In this document: positions 51,967 through 60,463 of the stretch, piece by piece
How positions within the stretch are numbered: position 1 is the stretch's first letter
Layout of the letters: each line of letters opens with the position of its first letter
DNA from: Streptomyces leeuwenhoekii
GTDB lineage: Bacteria > Actinomycetota > Actinomycetes > Streptomycetales > Streptomycetaceae
Length of the DNA: 64,000 bases
Assembly (NCBI RefSeq): GCF_001013905.1
Contig: NZ_LN831790.1
Location: forward strand, 558,001 to 622,000
Reading direction: 5' to 3'
Program-made: the position numbers and the translations under genes
Notes under the pieces: generated by a model
What the model saw: the letters and a program-made list of their open reading frames with translations, nothing else
Databases searched by the model: none
What the model was told of the DNA's origin: nothing

Positions 51967-53208
51967 TCAGGCCGCGGTGAACTCCACCGGCAGGCTGTCC
52001 AGGCGGTCCTCCCAGGTGGAGGCCGTGGAGGTGAGTTCCTCCGGGGGCACGGCCAGGCGCAGGCCCGGCAGGCGGTGCAGCAGGACGTCGACGGCGGTCT
52101 CGATGATGGCCTGGCCGATGTTCTGCCCGGGACACTCGTGCGGTCCGGCGCTGAAGGCCAGATGGGACTGGTTGCCCTGGACGGAGACGTCGGCGTCCGG
52201 GCGGATGTCCGGGTCGGAGTTCCCGGCCGCCAGGCCCAGCACCAGCAGGTCCCCCTTCTTGATCGGGCAGCCGCCCAGTTCCAGGTCGGCGGTGGCGAAC
52301 CGTCCCGGCAGCACCGCCAGCGGGGGCCTGTTCCACATCACCTCCTCCACGACCGTGGAGATGTCGAGCTGTCCGCTCACCAGCCCGGACAGCCAGGAGG
52401 TGTCGGTGAGGACGAGCTGGAGCGCCCGGGCGAGCAGGTTGCTGGTCATGGTGTGGGCGGTGATGAGCACCAGACGCAGATGGTTGACGATCTCTTCCTC
52501 GTCGAGCCCGGCGTGGTGTTCGATGAGCCCGGTGGTGAAGTCGGAGCCCGGCTCCGCGCGCTTGCGGGCGGTCAGCTCGCCGAGGATGCCCATGATGCGT
52601 TCGTTGTGCGCCAACGCGTCCGCGCCGCCCTTGATGACCAGGTTGCTGGACTCGGCCAGGCGGCGCCCCTCCGCTTCGGCCAGCCCGAAGACCCGCGTGA
52701 GCACCAGCATGGGCAGGTACTCGGCGAAGTCGCTCACCAGATCGGCGCGGCCGGCGCCGGCGAAGGCGTCGATCTGCTTGTGCGCGTAGTGCGTGGCGTG
52801 GCGGCGGATGCCCCGGCCGGCGACGGCGTTCAGGTTGTCGGTGACCGCGGCGCGCAGCCGCTGGTGCGGTTCCCCGTCCTGCGAGACGCAGTCGGGGCGC
52901 CAGCCCACCATCGGTATCAGGGGCGAGCTCTCGTCGACCCGGCCCTCGCGCCAGTCCCGCCAGATCCGTGAGTCGCGGCTGAACTGGAGCGGGTTGTCGA
53001 GTACCCGGCGGTTCTCGCGGTAGCCCAGCACCAGCCAGGCGGGGACGTCGCCCTCCAGCAGGACGGGGGCGACGACTCCGTACTGCTTGCGCAGCCGGGA
53101 GTAGAGGCCCTGCGGGTCCGTCGCCGCCTCGGGACCGTACAGGCGCGGGGCGCCGCCATGGGCGACCGGGCAGCCGCCGGCGGCGCCGGGAGTGGTCTGG
53201 TCGTTCAT
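51967..53208 (-). CDS. Conservon-associated cytochrome P450 lacking ExxR
   Basis: A 413-aa soluble P450. The heme-binding loop FSAGPHECPGQNIGQ has its cysteine at residue 359. The K-helix, where nearly all P450s have ExxR, reads EEVMWNRPP, with Trp292 in place of arginine and Glu289 kept; the same loss is known in CYP157 proteins of Streptomyces conservons. The I-helix reads LVLITAHTMTSNLLARALQL. ATG overlaps the cvnD stop (ATGA), so it is the last gene of the conservon operon. It may modify the product of the convergent terpene synthase or act in signalling. Confidence 0.92.
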   Translation of the reverse strand: MNDQTTPGAAGGCPVAHGGAPRLYGPEAATDPQGLYSRLRKQYGVVAPVLLEGDVPAWLVLGYRENRRVLDNPLQFSRDSRIWRDWREGRVDESSPLIPMVGWRPDCVSQDGEPHQRLRAAVTDNLNAVAGRGIRRHATHYAHKQIDAFAGAGRADLVSDFAEYLPMLVLTRVFGLAEAEGRRLAESSNLVIKGGADALAHNERIMGILGELTARKRAEPGSDFTTGLIEHHAGLDEEEIVNHLRLVLITAHTMTSNLLARALQLVLTDTSWLSGLVSGQLDISTVVEEVMWNRPPLAVLPGRFATADLELGGCPIKKGDLLVLGLAAGNSDPDIRPDADVSVQGNQSHLAFSAGPHECPGQNIGQAIIETAVDVLLHRLPGLRLAVPPEELTSTASTWEDRLDSLPVEFTAA

Positions 53209-53810
53209 CGGGGCTCCAGGGCGACGGCCGGGCGGTCCTTCAGGTGACGTATGAGGGTGACGAGCACGTCACGGCTGGAGGCCCGGTCGCGTGCGTCGAA
53301 GGACACGACCGGGATGTGGGGGGCGATGTCGAGCGCGTCGCGGATCTCCTCGACCGGGAAGTCCCGGGAGTCGGGGAAGACGTTCAGCGCGATGACGAAG
53401 GGCACGTTCTGCCGCTCCATCTCCTCGATCGCCCGGAAACTGGACGCCAGCCGCCGGGTGTCGACCAGCACGACCGCGCCGAGCGCGCCCTTGAACAGCC
53501 CGTTCCACAGGAACCAGAAGCGCTCCTGGCCGGGGGTGCCGAACAGGTACAGCATCAGCGTGTCGTTGAGGCTGATCTTCCCGAAGTCCAGGCTGACGGT
53601 GGTCTGTGTCTTGTCGGCGACGCCGATGAGGCGGTCGACGTCGGCGCTGGCCTGGGTGAGGGTCTCCTCGGTGGTGAGCGGTTTGATGTCGCTGACCGAG
53701 CGGACCATGGTGGTCTTCCCGGTGCCGAAGCCGCCGGCGATCATCACCTTGACCGAGCGGGTGTCACCGGCCGTGGGCCGGCCGGGCCGGTCAAAGCCGT
53801 TCAAGTCCAC
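53205..53810 (-). CDS. cvnD: Conservon GTP-binding protein CvnD
   Basis: A 201-aa small Ras-like GTPase. Walker A GGFGTGKTT at residues 26-34, switch region TTVSLDFGKISL, G3 motif LFGTPGQERFWFLW, and the G4-like ALNVFPDSR. Conservon GTPases form a membrane-associated complex with CvnA, B and C, resembling eukaryotic G-protein coupling, and influence secondary metabolism and development. GTG 53810 with GAGGAGG upstream; it overlaps cvnC by 20 bases, and its stop overlaps the P450 start. Confidence 0.92.
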   Translation of the reverse strand: MDLNGFDRPGRPTAGDTRSVKVMIAGGFGTGKTTMVRSVSDIKPLTTEETLTQASADVDRLIGVADKTQTTVSLDFGKISLNDTLMLYLFGTPGQERFWFLWNGLFKGALGAVVLVDTRRLASSFRAIEEMERQNVPFVIALNVFPDSRDFPVEEIRDALDIAPHIPVVSFDARDRASSRDVLVTLIRHLKDRPAVALEPR

Positions 53811-54162
53811 TGAGTACCTCCTCAAGGAGCGCGAGGTCGGGCCCGCGGCCGGCGTCGTGTGCCGGGATGGGGTCGCGGGCCTCGATGCGGCCCGCGTCCA
53901 GCAGGTCCGACAGCAGCACCGCGAGAATGTTGAAGGGCAGATGGAGGTGGGCGCCGAGTTCGGCCACCGACAGCGGATCGCGGCAGCGCCGGAGGATCTC
54001 CGCGTGTTCGTACTGCATGCCCGGTAAGGGGACGGCGCGGGCGACCACGAGAGTCGCCACGTCGAGGCTCGACGCCGAACCGCCCGGTCCGCTGCGCCCG
54101 CCTGTGAGGACGTAGTAGCGCTCGAGACCGGACGGGTCCGTCGGCCGGCGGGGAGCACTCAT
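53791..54162 (-). CDS. cvnC: Conservon DUF742 protein CvnC
   Basis: A 123-aa DUF742 protein with a winged-helix-like core: RYYVLTGGRSGPGG, HAEILRRCRDPLSVAELGAH, and LPFNILAVLLSDLLDAGRIE. It is the third conservon component and in known systems contacts the sensor and GTPase. The ATG overlaps the cvnB stop by four bases, and its end overlaps cvnD, so stoichiometric translation is expected. Confidence 0.92.
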   Translation of the reverse strand: MSAPRRPTDPSGLERYYVLTGGRSGPGGSASSLDVATLVVARAVPLPGMQYEHAEILRRCRDPLSVAELGAHLHLPFNILAVLLSDLLDAGRIEARDPIPAHDAGRGPDLALLEEVLSGLERL

Positions 54163-54569
54163 CCAGAGTGCTCCTCCAGGCGCGGCGTGGTGCCGAGCAG
54201 CTCGCCCATCCTGCGGGCCAGGTCCCTCATCTGGTGTCCCAGCAGGCCCTGGTCGAGACCCTCGCGGGCGAGAACGCCGAGATACGTCTCGACGCCCGCG
54301 CGGACGACGAAGAGGTGGCCTCCGTCGACCTCGATCATGGCCAGCCGCAACTGCCCGGCGTGGCCGGGGAACTGCTCGGCGACCGGCTGGGCCAGCGCCT
54401 GCAGCCCGGCCACCACGGCCGCGAAGCGGTCGACGTCGTCGGGGTCCTCGGCGCCGTAGGACGTGATGGCCTTGCCGTCGCTGGAGGCGACGAGGGCGAA
54501 GCGGATTTCCTGGATGCTCTCCACAAGATCGCGGAGCGCCCAGCTTACGTCGGTTCCCTGGTACGTCAT
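54159..54569 (-). CDS. cvnB: Conservon roadblock/LC7 protein CvnB
   Basis: A 136-aa roadblock/LC7-fold protein: LRDLVESIQEIRFALVASSD, GLQALAQPVAEQFPG, LAMIEVDGGHLFVVRAGVET. Roadblock proteins act as GTPase regulators; in conservons CvnB partners CvnD. The start ATG 54569 lies just behind the cvnA stop. Longer in-frame reading to 54878 falls inside cvnA and is rejected. Confidence 0.93.
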   Translation of the reverse strand: MTYQGTDVSWALRDLVESIQEIRFALVASSDGKAITSYGAEDPDDVDRFAAVVAGLQALAQPVAEQFPGHAGQLRLAMIEVDGGHLFVVRAGVETYLGVLAREGLDQGLLGHQMRDLARRMGELLGTTPRLEEHSG

Positions 54570-54573
54570 GGCA

Positions 54574-56286
54574 CTAGTCGCTCTCTTCTGTGCGGTGCTC
54601 GGTGGACGCGCCACCGGTGGTCGTGTCGCGGTCGCCGGCCGGTCCGGAGGTCTCGCCGGCGTCCCGGCCGGCGGTGGCGAACGCGGCCAGACCGGCGAAG
54701 GAGGCGTCCGGCGGGACGGCGGAGAAGCTGCCCCGTGCGGTCCGCTCGGTACGTCCGGCCTGCCGGGGGCGGTCGCCGTCGCCGCGCCGGCTTCTGCGCC
54801 GGGGCAGCCCGCCGGGGGTGGTCTCCACGGCACCGGCCGGCGCGGCCGGCGGCTCGTGCGGGGGGACCGCCGGGGCACCCTGCGCCGTGACGGCGGCGGG
54901 GGCCGGCACGGCCGACGGCAGCGGGCTGAAGTACTTGTGCGGTACGACGACCACGACCGAGGTGCCGAGCCACGGGGAGTCGGTGAAGGTGACGCGGATG
55001 CCGTAGCGGCGGGCGAGGATGCCGACGACCCGCAGGCCGATGTTGGCGTCCTCGGTGATACCGCCGAGGCCGGCGCCGAGCGCGGTGCCCGCGAGGGCGT
55101 GCTCGGCCTCGCGTTTCTTCTCCTCGCTCAGGCCCTTGCCGGAGTCCTGGATCTCGATGCCGACGCCGTTGGGGACCTCCTTGCCGGAGACCAGCACCGG
55201 TTCGGTGGGCGGCGAGTAGCGGGCCGCGTTGTCGAGCAGATGGGCGAAGATCAGCGTCAGGTGGTCCACCAGGCCGCCGTCGACGCCGAGTTCGGGCAGG
55301 TGGCGCACCTGGACGCGGTGGAAGTCCTTGATCCGGCCGATGCCGCCGCGCACCACGCTCAGCAGGCGCTGCGGCTCCTGCCACTGCCGGCCCGGGCGGT
55401 CGGAACCGCCGAGCACGCTGATGCTGGCCGCCAGGCAGTCGGCGGGGCCGATCGCCTGGTCGAGTTCCATCAGGCCCCGGGCGACCGCGGGCAGCCGTCC
55501 GTGCTCGCCCTGCATCTCGTGCAGTCGTCCGCGCAGCTTGCTGGTCAGGACGTGGATGCGGTTGCCGATGCTGATGACGGCCTGTTCCGCGGAGGTCGAC
55601 CGGTCGAACTCGCGCTCGACGCCCATGAGGGCGGTGCGCAGTACCTTGCGCAGCTCGGCCTGCAACTCGGCGCCGACCTTGGCGCACTGCTCGACGCTGG
55701 GCAGGATGTCGTCGATGGCGTCACCGGCGCGCAGCCGGTCCAGCGCGCTCGGCAGTTGCTCGTCGGCGAGCCGGGCCACGGCGGCCAGCTGGTGCGCCAG
55801 CCGCTCCCGCGCGGTCTCGGACTGCTCGGCGAGCCGGGCCTCGTAGGACGCGGCCTGCTCGCTCAGCCGTTCCTCGAGGGACCGGTCCCGCTCGGTGAGC
55901 TGCGCCTCGTAGGTCTGGGCCTGTTCGGCCAGTTGCGCCCGGTGCGTCTGTTCCAGCTCGGCCAGTCGCGTCTCCCGGGCGGCGCGCTCGGTGGCGAACT
56001 CGCGCTCCAGACCCGCCACATGCCGCTGCCACTGCCGCGTGGTCTCCTCCTGCGAGGCGCGGAAGTCACGCTCCGTGCGCCGCAGCCGGGCCTGCGTGCG
56101 GACCAGGAGGCGCACGCACACGGCGCTGGCCGCCGTCGCCGTGACACCGGCGACGGCCGCGGTTATTCGCTCCGAGCTCATGAACGTGGCGGCTACCGTC
56201 CCGCCTCCCAGGCCCAGCGGCATCAGCCACCAGCTGTACCAGGCGACAGGGGCCCGCGCCGCAGGTGGCGGAGTGGCGAGTTCCAT
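54574..56286 (-). CDS. cvnA: Conservon sensor kinase-like protein CvnA
   Basis: A 570-aa membrane sensor. Two membrane segments about 15-60 (WLMPLGLGGGTVAATFM, AAVAGVTATAASAVCVRLLV), a long coiled coil about 60-185 of repeated RxxRLAELEQ-type heptads, a dimerisation region, and a HATPase domain about 320-440 (FAHLLDNAARYSPP N-box, QDSGKGLSEE, LGLRVVG-like NIGLRVVGILARRYG). The proline/charged C-terminal tail (about 130 aa) is low complexity. The H-box histidine of true kinases is not evident, as in other CvnA. ATG 56286 has GAAGG at good spacing. Confidence 0.92.
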   Translation of the reverse strand: MELATPPPAARAPVAWYSWWLMPLGLGGGTVAATFMSSERITAAVAGVTATAASAVCVRLLVRTQARLRRTERDFRASQEETTRQWQRHVAGLEREFATERAARETRLAELEQTHRAQLAEQAQTYEAQLTERDRSLEERLSEQAASYEARLAEQSETARERLAHQLAAVARLADEQLPSALDRLRAGDAIDDILPSVEQCAKVGAELQAELRKVLRTALMGVEREFDRSTSAEQAVISIGNRIHVLTSKLRGRLHEMQGEHGRLPAVARGLMELDQAIGPADCLAASISVLGGSDRPGRQWQEPQRLLSVVRGGIGRIKDFHRVQVRHLPELGVDGGLVDHLTLIFAHLLDNAARYSPPTEPVLVSGKEVPNGVGIEIQDSGKGLSEEKKREAEHALAGTALGAGLGGITEDANIGLRVVGILARRYGIRVTFTDSPWLGTSVVVVVPHKYFSPLPSAVPAPAAVTAQGAPAVPPHEPPAAPAGAVETTPGGLPRRRSRRGDGDRPRQAGRTERTARGSFSAVPPDASFAGLAAFATAGRDAGETSGPAGDRDTTTGGASTEHRTEESD

Positions 56287-56876
56287 CTGCATCCTTCGAA
56301 GCAACACGATCGATCAGGGGGGTGCGCAAGGGGGACCGCACTCATGGGTACGCAGGGCGATCCGAGCCGTCGCGATCGCGTCAACTCGCAGCGCCGATCG
56401 GAACCTTATCGGGTTCGAACGGAAAAGGATCAATCTCAACGACCTGCGGAAGTGAGGGTTCCGTCACTCTCCGCCAGGAAACGCGGGGCGGGCGAATCAC
56501 CCCGCGGGCCAGCGCAGTTGCCCTCCCCGCCGGGGCGGGCGGCCCCTTCCCGCGGTGCCGGATGAGCCGGGGGCCTGTGGCCGGGGGCCTCGTCGTGACA
56601 GCGGCGGGCGACGGCGCGCGCACGAGGGGAGCCGGGGCGCCGGACAGCGGCGTACGGGCCGCGGGCGGGGGCCGGCCCTGTGGCCGTCGTCCGGAACCGG
56701 GCGGCGCGGGGCACGAGAGCGCGATCGGCGCCCGGCGGCGGGTCCGGCGGGGGACGCCGTCGGGGCGAGCGACGCCGCGCCTTCCCCGGGCCCCGGACCT
56801 CCGCACGGCGTGATCGTCGCCAGGTCGGACCGCTCACCGTGTTCCGGACGGGCGGAGTCGGGCAGGCTGGGACACC
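56287..56876. other. Divergent intergenic region of the conservon
   Basis: About 590 bases without a recognisable gene. The first 170 bases hold the probable conservon promoter (see 56405-56433). The remaining GC-rich part contains only short frames without gene-like character, and presumably the promoter of the quinone-reductase-like gene. Confidence 0.4.
56405..56433 (-). promoter_or_regulatory. Probable cvn operon promoter
   Basis: On the minus strand TTGATC (56428-56433) and GATAAG (56405-56410) are separated by 17 bases, about 120 bases before cvnA. The spacer contains the palindrome GTTCGAAC. Confidence 0.45.
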
Positions 56877-57827
56877 ATGAGCGATGTGAACACCATGCGA
56901 GCCATCAGCCAGGACACCCTCGGCGGGCCCGAGGTCCTGCGGGAGGTACGGCTGGAGCGCCCCGTGCCGCGCCCGAACGAGGTGCTGGTCCGGGTGCGCG
57001 CCGCCGGCGTCAACCCGACCGACTGGAAGCACCGCGCCAACGGCGGCTTCCTGGGCGAGCCGCCCTTCGTGCTCGGCTGGGACGTGGCCGGCACGGTCGA
57101 GGCGGTCGGGATCGGGGTGGCGGCGGTCCAGCCGGGCGACGAGGTCTTCGGCATGCTGCCCTACCCGTTCGGCCACGGCTCCCACGCCGAGTACGTCATC
57201 GCCCCGGCCCGCGCGCTCGTGCCGAAACCGGCCGGGATCGACCATGTGCAGGCGGGCGCGCTGCCGCTGGTGTCGCTGACCGCGTGGCAGGCCCTGGTGG
57301 AGCGGGCGGACGTCCGTCCGGGACAGCGGGTGCTGATCCACGCGGCGGCCGGCGGCGTCGGCCATGTGGCCGTGCAGATCGCCAAGGCGCGCGGCGCGTA
57401 CGTGATCGGCACCGCCAGTGCGGGCAAGCACGACTTCCTGCGCTCCATCGGGGTGGACGAGCCGGTCGACTACCGCCGGGCCGACTTCGCGGAGGCCGTG
57501 CGGGACGTCGACGCCGTCCTGGACACGATCGGCGGGGACACCGCCCTGCGCTCGCTGCGCGTGCTGCGCCCGGGCGGCATCGTGGTGTCGATCCTGCCGG
57601 TCGGGCCGGAGGAGTTTCTCCGGGAGGCCGAGCGGCTCGGTGTCCGGGCGGTCCGGATGCTCGTCGACGCCGACCAGGGCGGCATGCGGGCGATCGCCGG
57701 CCTGGTGGAGTCCGGGAAGCTGCGCGCCACCATCGCGCAGACCTTCCCGCTGTCCGAGGCCGCCCGGGCGCACGAGCAGGGCGAGACCGGCCGTACGACG
57801 GGCAAGCTGGTCCTCGTGACCGACTGA
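56877..57827 (+). CDS. Zinc-independent quinone oxidoreductase-like MDR protein
   Basis: A 316-aa medium-chain reductase of the NADPH quinone-oxidoreductase group. Seen: GVNPTDWKHRANGGFLG, LGWDVAGTVEAVGIGV, and the cofactor loop VLIHAAAGGVGHVAVQIAKA at about 155-175, followed by ASAGKHDFLRSIGVDEPVDY. Zinc-ligand cysteines are absent. It reduces quinones or enones and protects against electrophiles in relatives. ATG 56877 has no good ribosome site; a leaderless transcript or the downstream ATG (MRAIS) are alternatives. It stands alone. Confidence 0.88.
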   Translation: MSDVNTMRAISQDTLGGPEVLREVRLERPVPRPNEVLVRVRAAGVNPTDWKHRANGGFLGEPPFVLGWDVAGTVEAVGIGVAAVQPGDEVFGMLPYPFGHGSHAEYVIAPARALVPKPAGIDHVQAGALPLVSLTAWQALVERADVRPGQRVLIHAAAGGVGHVAVQIAKARGAYVIGTASAGKHDFLRSIGVDEPVDYRRADFAEAVRDVDAVLDTIGGDTALRSLRVLRPGGIVVSILPVGPEEFLREAERLGVRAVRMLVDADQGGMRAIAGLVESGKLRATIAQTFPLSEAARAHEQGETGRTTGKLVLVTD

Positions 57828-58025
57828 CATCGGCCATCCGCACACACGCCGACGGCCGCGCCGCTCCTCGCACCGCAGGTCACACGAGCTGTCTCGAGAA
57901 TTTGAAGACATATGTCAATCGAACATGCTCAAATTCGTTCGATCGAGGGTAACTTGCGGGGCGAGGACAGGCGGTGCTGTCCCACGATCCCACCGTCCAG
58001 GGAGCAGTCTGGAGGCGATGCCGTC

Positions 58026-58406
58026 GTGCGGCACCAACCCGCACCGCTCACCCGGCATCTGCGCGTGCGCCGCGAGCGGGCGTACACGGTGCTGGAGTTC
58101 CACGGCGAGATCGACATCGCCGCGGCGGCCGAGATCGCCCCGCATCTGGAGCGGGAGACGGACCGGCCGGAAGCCCTGATCGTGCTCGACCTCGGCCGGA
58201 TCGAGTTCTTCGACTGCTCCGGCCTGCGACTGCTGTGCCGGGCCCGGCAGCGGGTGCTGGACCGCGGCGGACGGCTCCATCTGGTCTGCACCCATCCGCT
58301 GACGCTGCGCGTCCTGCGGATCACCGGGCTGACGCGGCTGCTGCCACCGCATCCGACGGTCGGGGCGGCCCTCGAACAGACAGAGGCCGCCTGCGGGCCG
58401 GGATGA
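58026..58406 (+). CDS. STAS-domain anti-sigma-factor antagonist
   Basis: A 126-aa protein with one STAS domain: YTVLEFHGEIDIAAAAEIAP, LIVLDLGRIEFFDCSGLRLL, with the phosphorylatable serine in DCSG, and RVLRITGLTRLLPPHPTV. Unphosphorylated, it would bind an RsbW-type anti-sigma factor and free the sigma factor; PP2C phosphatases such as those encoded at 91, 16784 and 38283 act on this class. GGAGG ten bases before GTG 58026 supports this start; a longer reading from ATG 57912 would add 38 residues. The upstream stretch near 57900-57940 is AT-rich and includes the palindrome GACATATGTC. Confidence 0.85.
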   Translation: MRHQPAPLTRHLRVRRERAYTVLEFHGEIDIAAAAEIAPHLERETDRPEALIVLDLGRIEFFDCSGLRLLCRARQRVLDRGGRLHLVCTHPLTLRVLRITGLTRLLPPHPTVGAALEQTEAACGPG

Positions 58407-58409
58407 ACC

Positions 58410-59363
58410 TCAGACGGTGGGCGGCGCGTCGAACAGGGCGCTGACGGACTCGCCGTTGTGGATCCGCCGTACGGCTTCCGCGAACGCGGGGGCGACCGAC
58501 AGGACGCGCAGCTTGTCCGTGTGGTGGCCGGCCGGGACCGGGACGGTGTTGGTGCACACGATCTCCAGCACGTCCGGCTGCTCGCCGAGCCGCTTGAGCG
58601 CGCCCGCCGCGAACAGCCCGTGCGTGCAGGCGACGCGGATGGAACGCGGGCCCGCCTCCCGCAGCCGGTCCAGGAGCTCCAGGACGGTACTCCCCTTGGC
58701 GATCTCGTCGTCGAGCACGATGACGTCCCGTCCGGCGACGTCACCGATCACGGAGGTGATGGTCACCCGGTCGTCGGCGTAGCGCTGCTTGGCGCCCGCG
58801 GCCACCCGGGCACCGATCAGCCGGGCGAACGCGGCGGCCTCCTTGGCGTTGCCGAGGTCCGGCGAGACGACGGTGGTGCGGGTCAGGTCGTAGCGCCGGA
58901 AGTGGGCGGCCAGCTCCCGCAGGGCGTGCAGGTGGTCCACGGGCACCGAGAAGAAGCCGTGCACCTGCGGCGCGTGCAGCGTCATGGTGAGGACCCGGCT
59001 CGCACCCGCCGTCACCAGCAGGTCCGCCACCAGGCGCCCGCCCAGCGAGATGCGGGGAGCGTCCTTCTTGTCCGAGCGGGCGTAGGAGTAGTGCGGCATG
59101 ACGACGGTGATGCGGCCCGCCGAGGCCCCGCGCGCCGCGTCGCACATCAGCAGCAGCTCGACGAGGTGCTCCTGCACCGGCCGGATCAGCGGCTGGACCA
59201 GGAAGACGTCCCGCTCCCGGCAGTTGGCCCGGAGCTGCACCTCCAGGCAGTCGTTGGCGAACCGGCTGACCCGGACGGGGCTGAGGGGGACGCCGAGGTG
59301 CGCGCAGACCTCCTCGGCCAGCTCCGGGTGGGCGCTACCGCTGAACACGGCGATGTCTCGCAC
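58410..59363 (-). CDS. prs: Ribose-phosphate pyrophosphokinase
   Basis: A 317-aa PRPP synthetase-like enzyme making 5-phosphoribosyl-1-diphosphate from ribose-5-phosphate and ATP. Seen: IAVFSGSAHPELAEEV, SRFANDCLEVQLRANC (binding loop), VVMPHYSYARSDKKDAPRIS with the catalytic basic residues, TMTLHAPQVHGFF, and the PRPP loop VIVLDDEIAKGSTVLELL. Several positions differ from housekeeping Prs (DDEIAKGST in place of DDMIDTGGT-like), so this is probably the second, divergent copy. GTG start with GAGGAG. Ends three bases from the convergent STAS gene. Confidence 0.88.
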   Translation of the reverse strand: MRDIAVFSGSAHPELAEEVCAHLGVPLSPVRVSRFANDCLEVQLRANCRERDVFLVQPLIRPVQEHLVELLLMCDAARGASAGRITVVMPHYSYARSDKKDAPRISLGGRLVADLLVTAGASRVLTMTLHAPQVHGFFSVPVDHLHALRELAAHFRRYDLTRTTVVSPDLGNAKEAAAFARLIGARVAAGAKQRYADDRVTITSVIGDVAGRDVIVLDDEIAKGSTVLELLDRLREAGPRSIRVACTHGLFAAGALKRLGEQPDVLEIVCTNTVPVPAGHHTDKLRVLSVAPAFAEAVRRIHNGESVSALFDAPPTV

Positions 59364-59695
59364 GGACCGCTCCTCGCGTGATCGTGTCGGGCCGGGGCCT
59401 CAGGCCACCGACGAGGACATCCCGTCGCGGCGCACCCGCGCAGGCACGCCATGACGGCGCGGTCCGTTGTCTGCCCGCCCCGGGCGCCCTCCATGCGCCC
59501 CCACCGCGGAATCACCCGGCTCCCGCACCGTCGCGGGCCCGTTCGGGACGGCCACCGGCGCGTCACCGGACGCCGGGGGAGTCCGAGGCGTCCGCACGGG
59601 AAGGCGGCCGGGCTCGTACGCCCGCACGCCTCAACTCCCCTGTCTGGCGGGCGGCATGAGCGGGCATCCGGACATCAGGAAGGAGGGCCGCCGCC
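59364..59695. other. Gene-free divergent region
   Basis: About 330 GC-rich bases between the PRPP synthetase and DUF4230 starts. Short overlapping frames on both strands lack ribosome sites or recognisable domains. Promoters for both neighbours are expected here, but I could not place them. Confidence 0.4.
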
Positions 59696-60358
59696 ATGAC
59701 GACTCCCACCAGCCGCCTGCCCGGGCGAGTGCCCGGCTGGGTGAAGGCACTGGCCGCGCTCGCGGTGGTGCTCGCCGTGCTCTTCGCGGGCCTGCGGCTG
59801 AGCGTGATCCCGGGCCTGAAGGACGTGTTCGGCACCGAGACGCACGACCGCTCGGGCCCCGCGCTGCTGAAGTCCATCCGGGACATCAGCCGTTTCGAGG
59901 CCGCCTCCGGTACCTTCCAGGTGGTCGTGGACCTGGAGAAGGACACCCGGCTCCTGCCGGACGCGATCCGGGGCACCCGCACCCTGTACGTGGGTGCGGG
60001 CACCGTCGACGCCTATGTCGACCTCGGCAAGGTCGGCGAGGACGACGTGACGGTGAACGGGGACCGCACGTCGGCGACGCTGCGGCTGCCGCGCGCCGCG
60101 CTCGGCACACCGGCCCTGGACCCCGAGCGCTCCTACGCCGTCTCCAAGCAGCGCGGCCTCCTGGACCGCCTCGGCGACCTCTTCTCGGACAACCCGAACG
60201 GCGAACAGGCCGTGCAGAAGCTCGCCGTGCGGCACATCGCGGAAGCCGCCGAGGACAGCGGGCTGACCGCGCGCGCCGAGAGCAACACCACCGGCATGCT
60301 CCAGGGCCTGCTGCGGTCCCTGGGGTTCAAGGAGGTGCGGGTGTCGTACGGGGAGTGA
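59696..60358 (+). CDS. DUF4230 membrane-anchored protein
   Basis: A 220-aa protein with one membrane segment about 15-35 (WVKALAALAVVLAVLFAGLR) and an extracytoplasmic DUF4230 domain (ISRFEAASGTFQVVVDLEKD, YVGAGTVDAYVDLGKVGEDD). The domain occurs widely with unknown function. AAGGAGGG is placed before ATG 59696. The gene ends 105 bases before the vanZ-like gene. Confidence 0.85.
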   Translation: MTTPTSRLPGRVPGWVKALAALAVVLAVLFAGLRLSVIPGLKDVFGTETHDRSGPALLKSIRDISRFEAASGTFQVVVDLEKDTRLLPDAIRGTRTLYVGAGTVDAYVDLGKVGEDDVTVNGDRTSATLRLPRAALGTPALDPERSYAVSKQRGLLDRLGDLFSDNPNGEQAVQKLAVRHIAEAAEDSGLTARAESNTTGMLQGLLRSLGFKEVRVSYGE

Positions 60359-60463
60359 GCGGGCCGGGCGGGGCGGCATCGGCGGCGCCCCGGCGGGTAA
60401 CCGGTCCCTCACTCAGCGGTCAACTCCTCTCACGCAGGAAAGCCGACGTCTGGAGGACACCTC

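Noticed and set aside
57947..57952. GGGTAA as the -10 of a SigB-type promoter before the STAS gene
   Set aside because: No GNNT element was found at the required 14-16 base distance upstream.
59400..59699. Short frames between the PRPP synthetase and DUF4230 genes
   Set aside because: Proline/arginine-rich shadow translations on both strands without ribosome sites or known domains.
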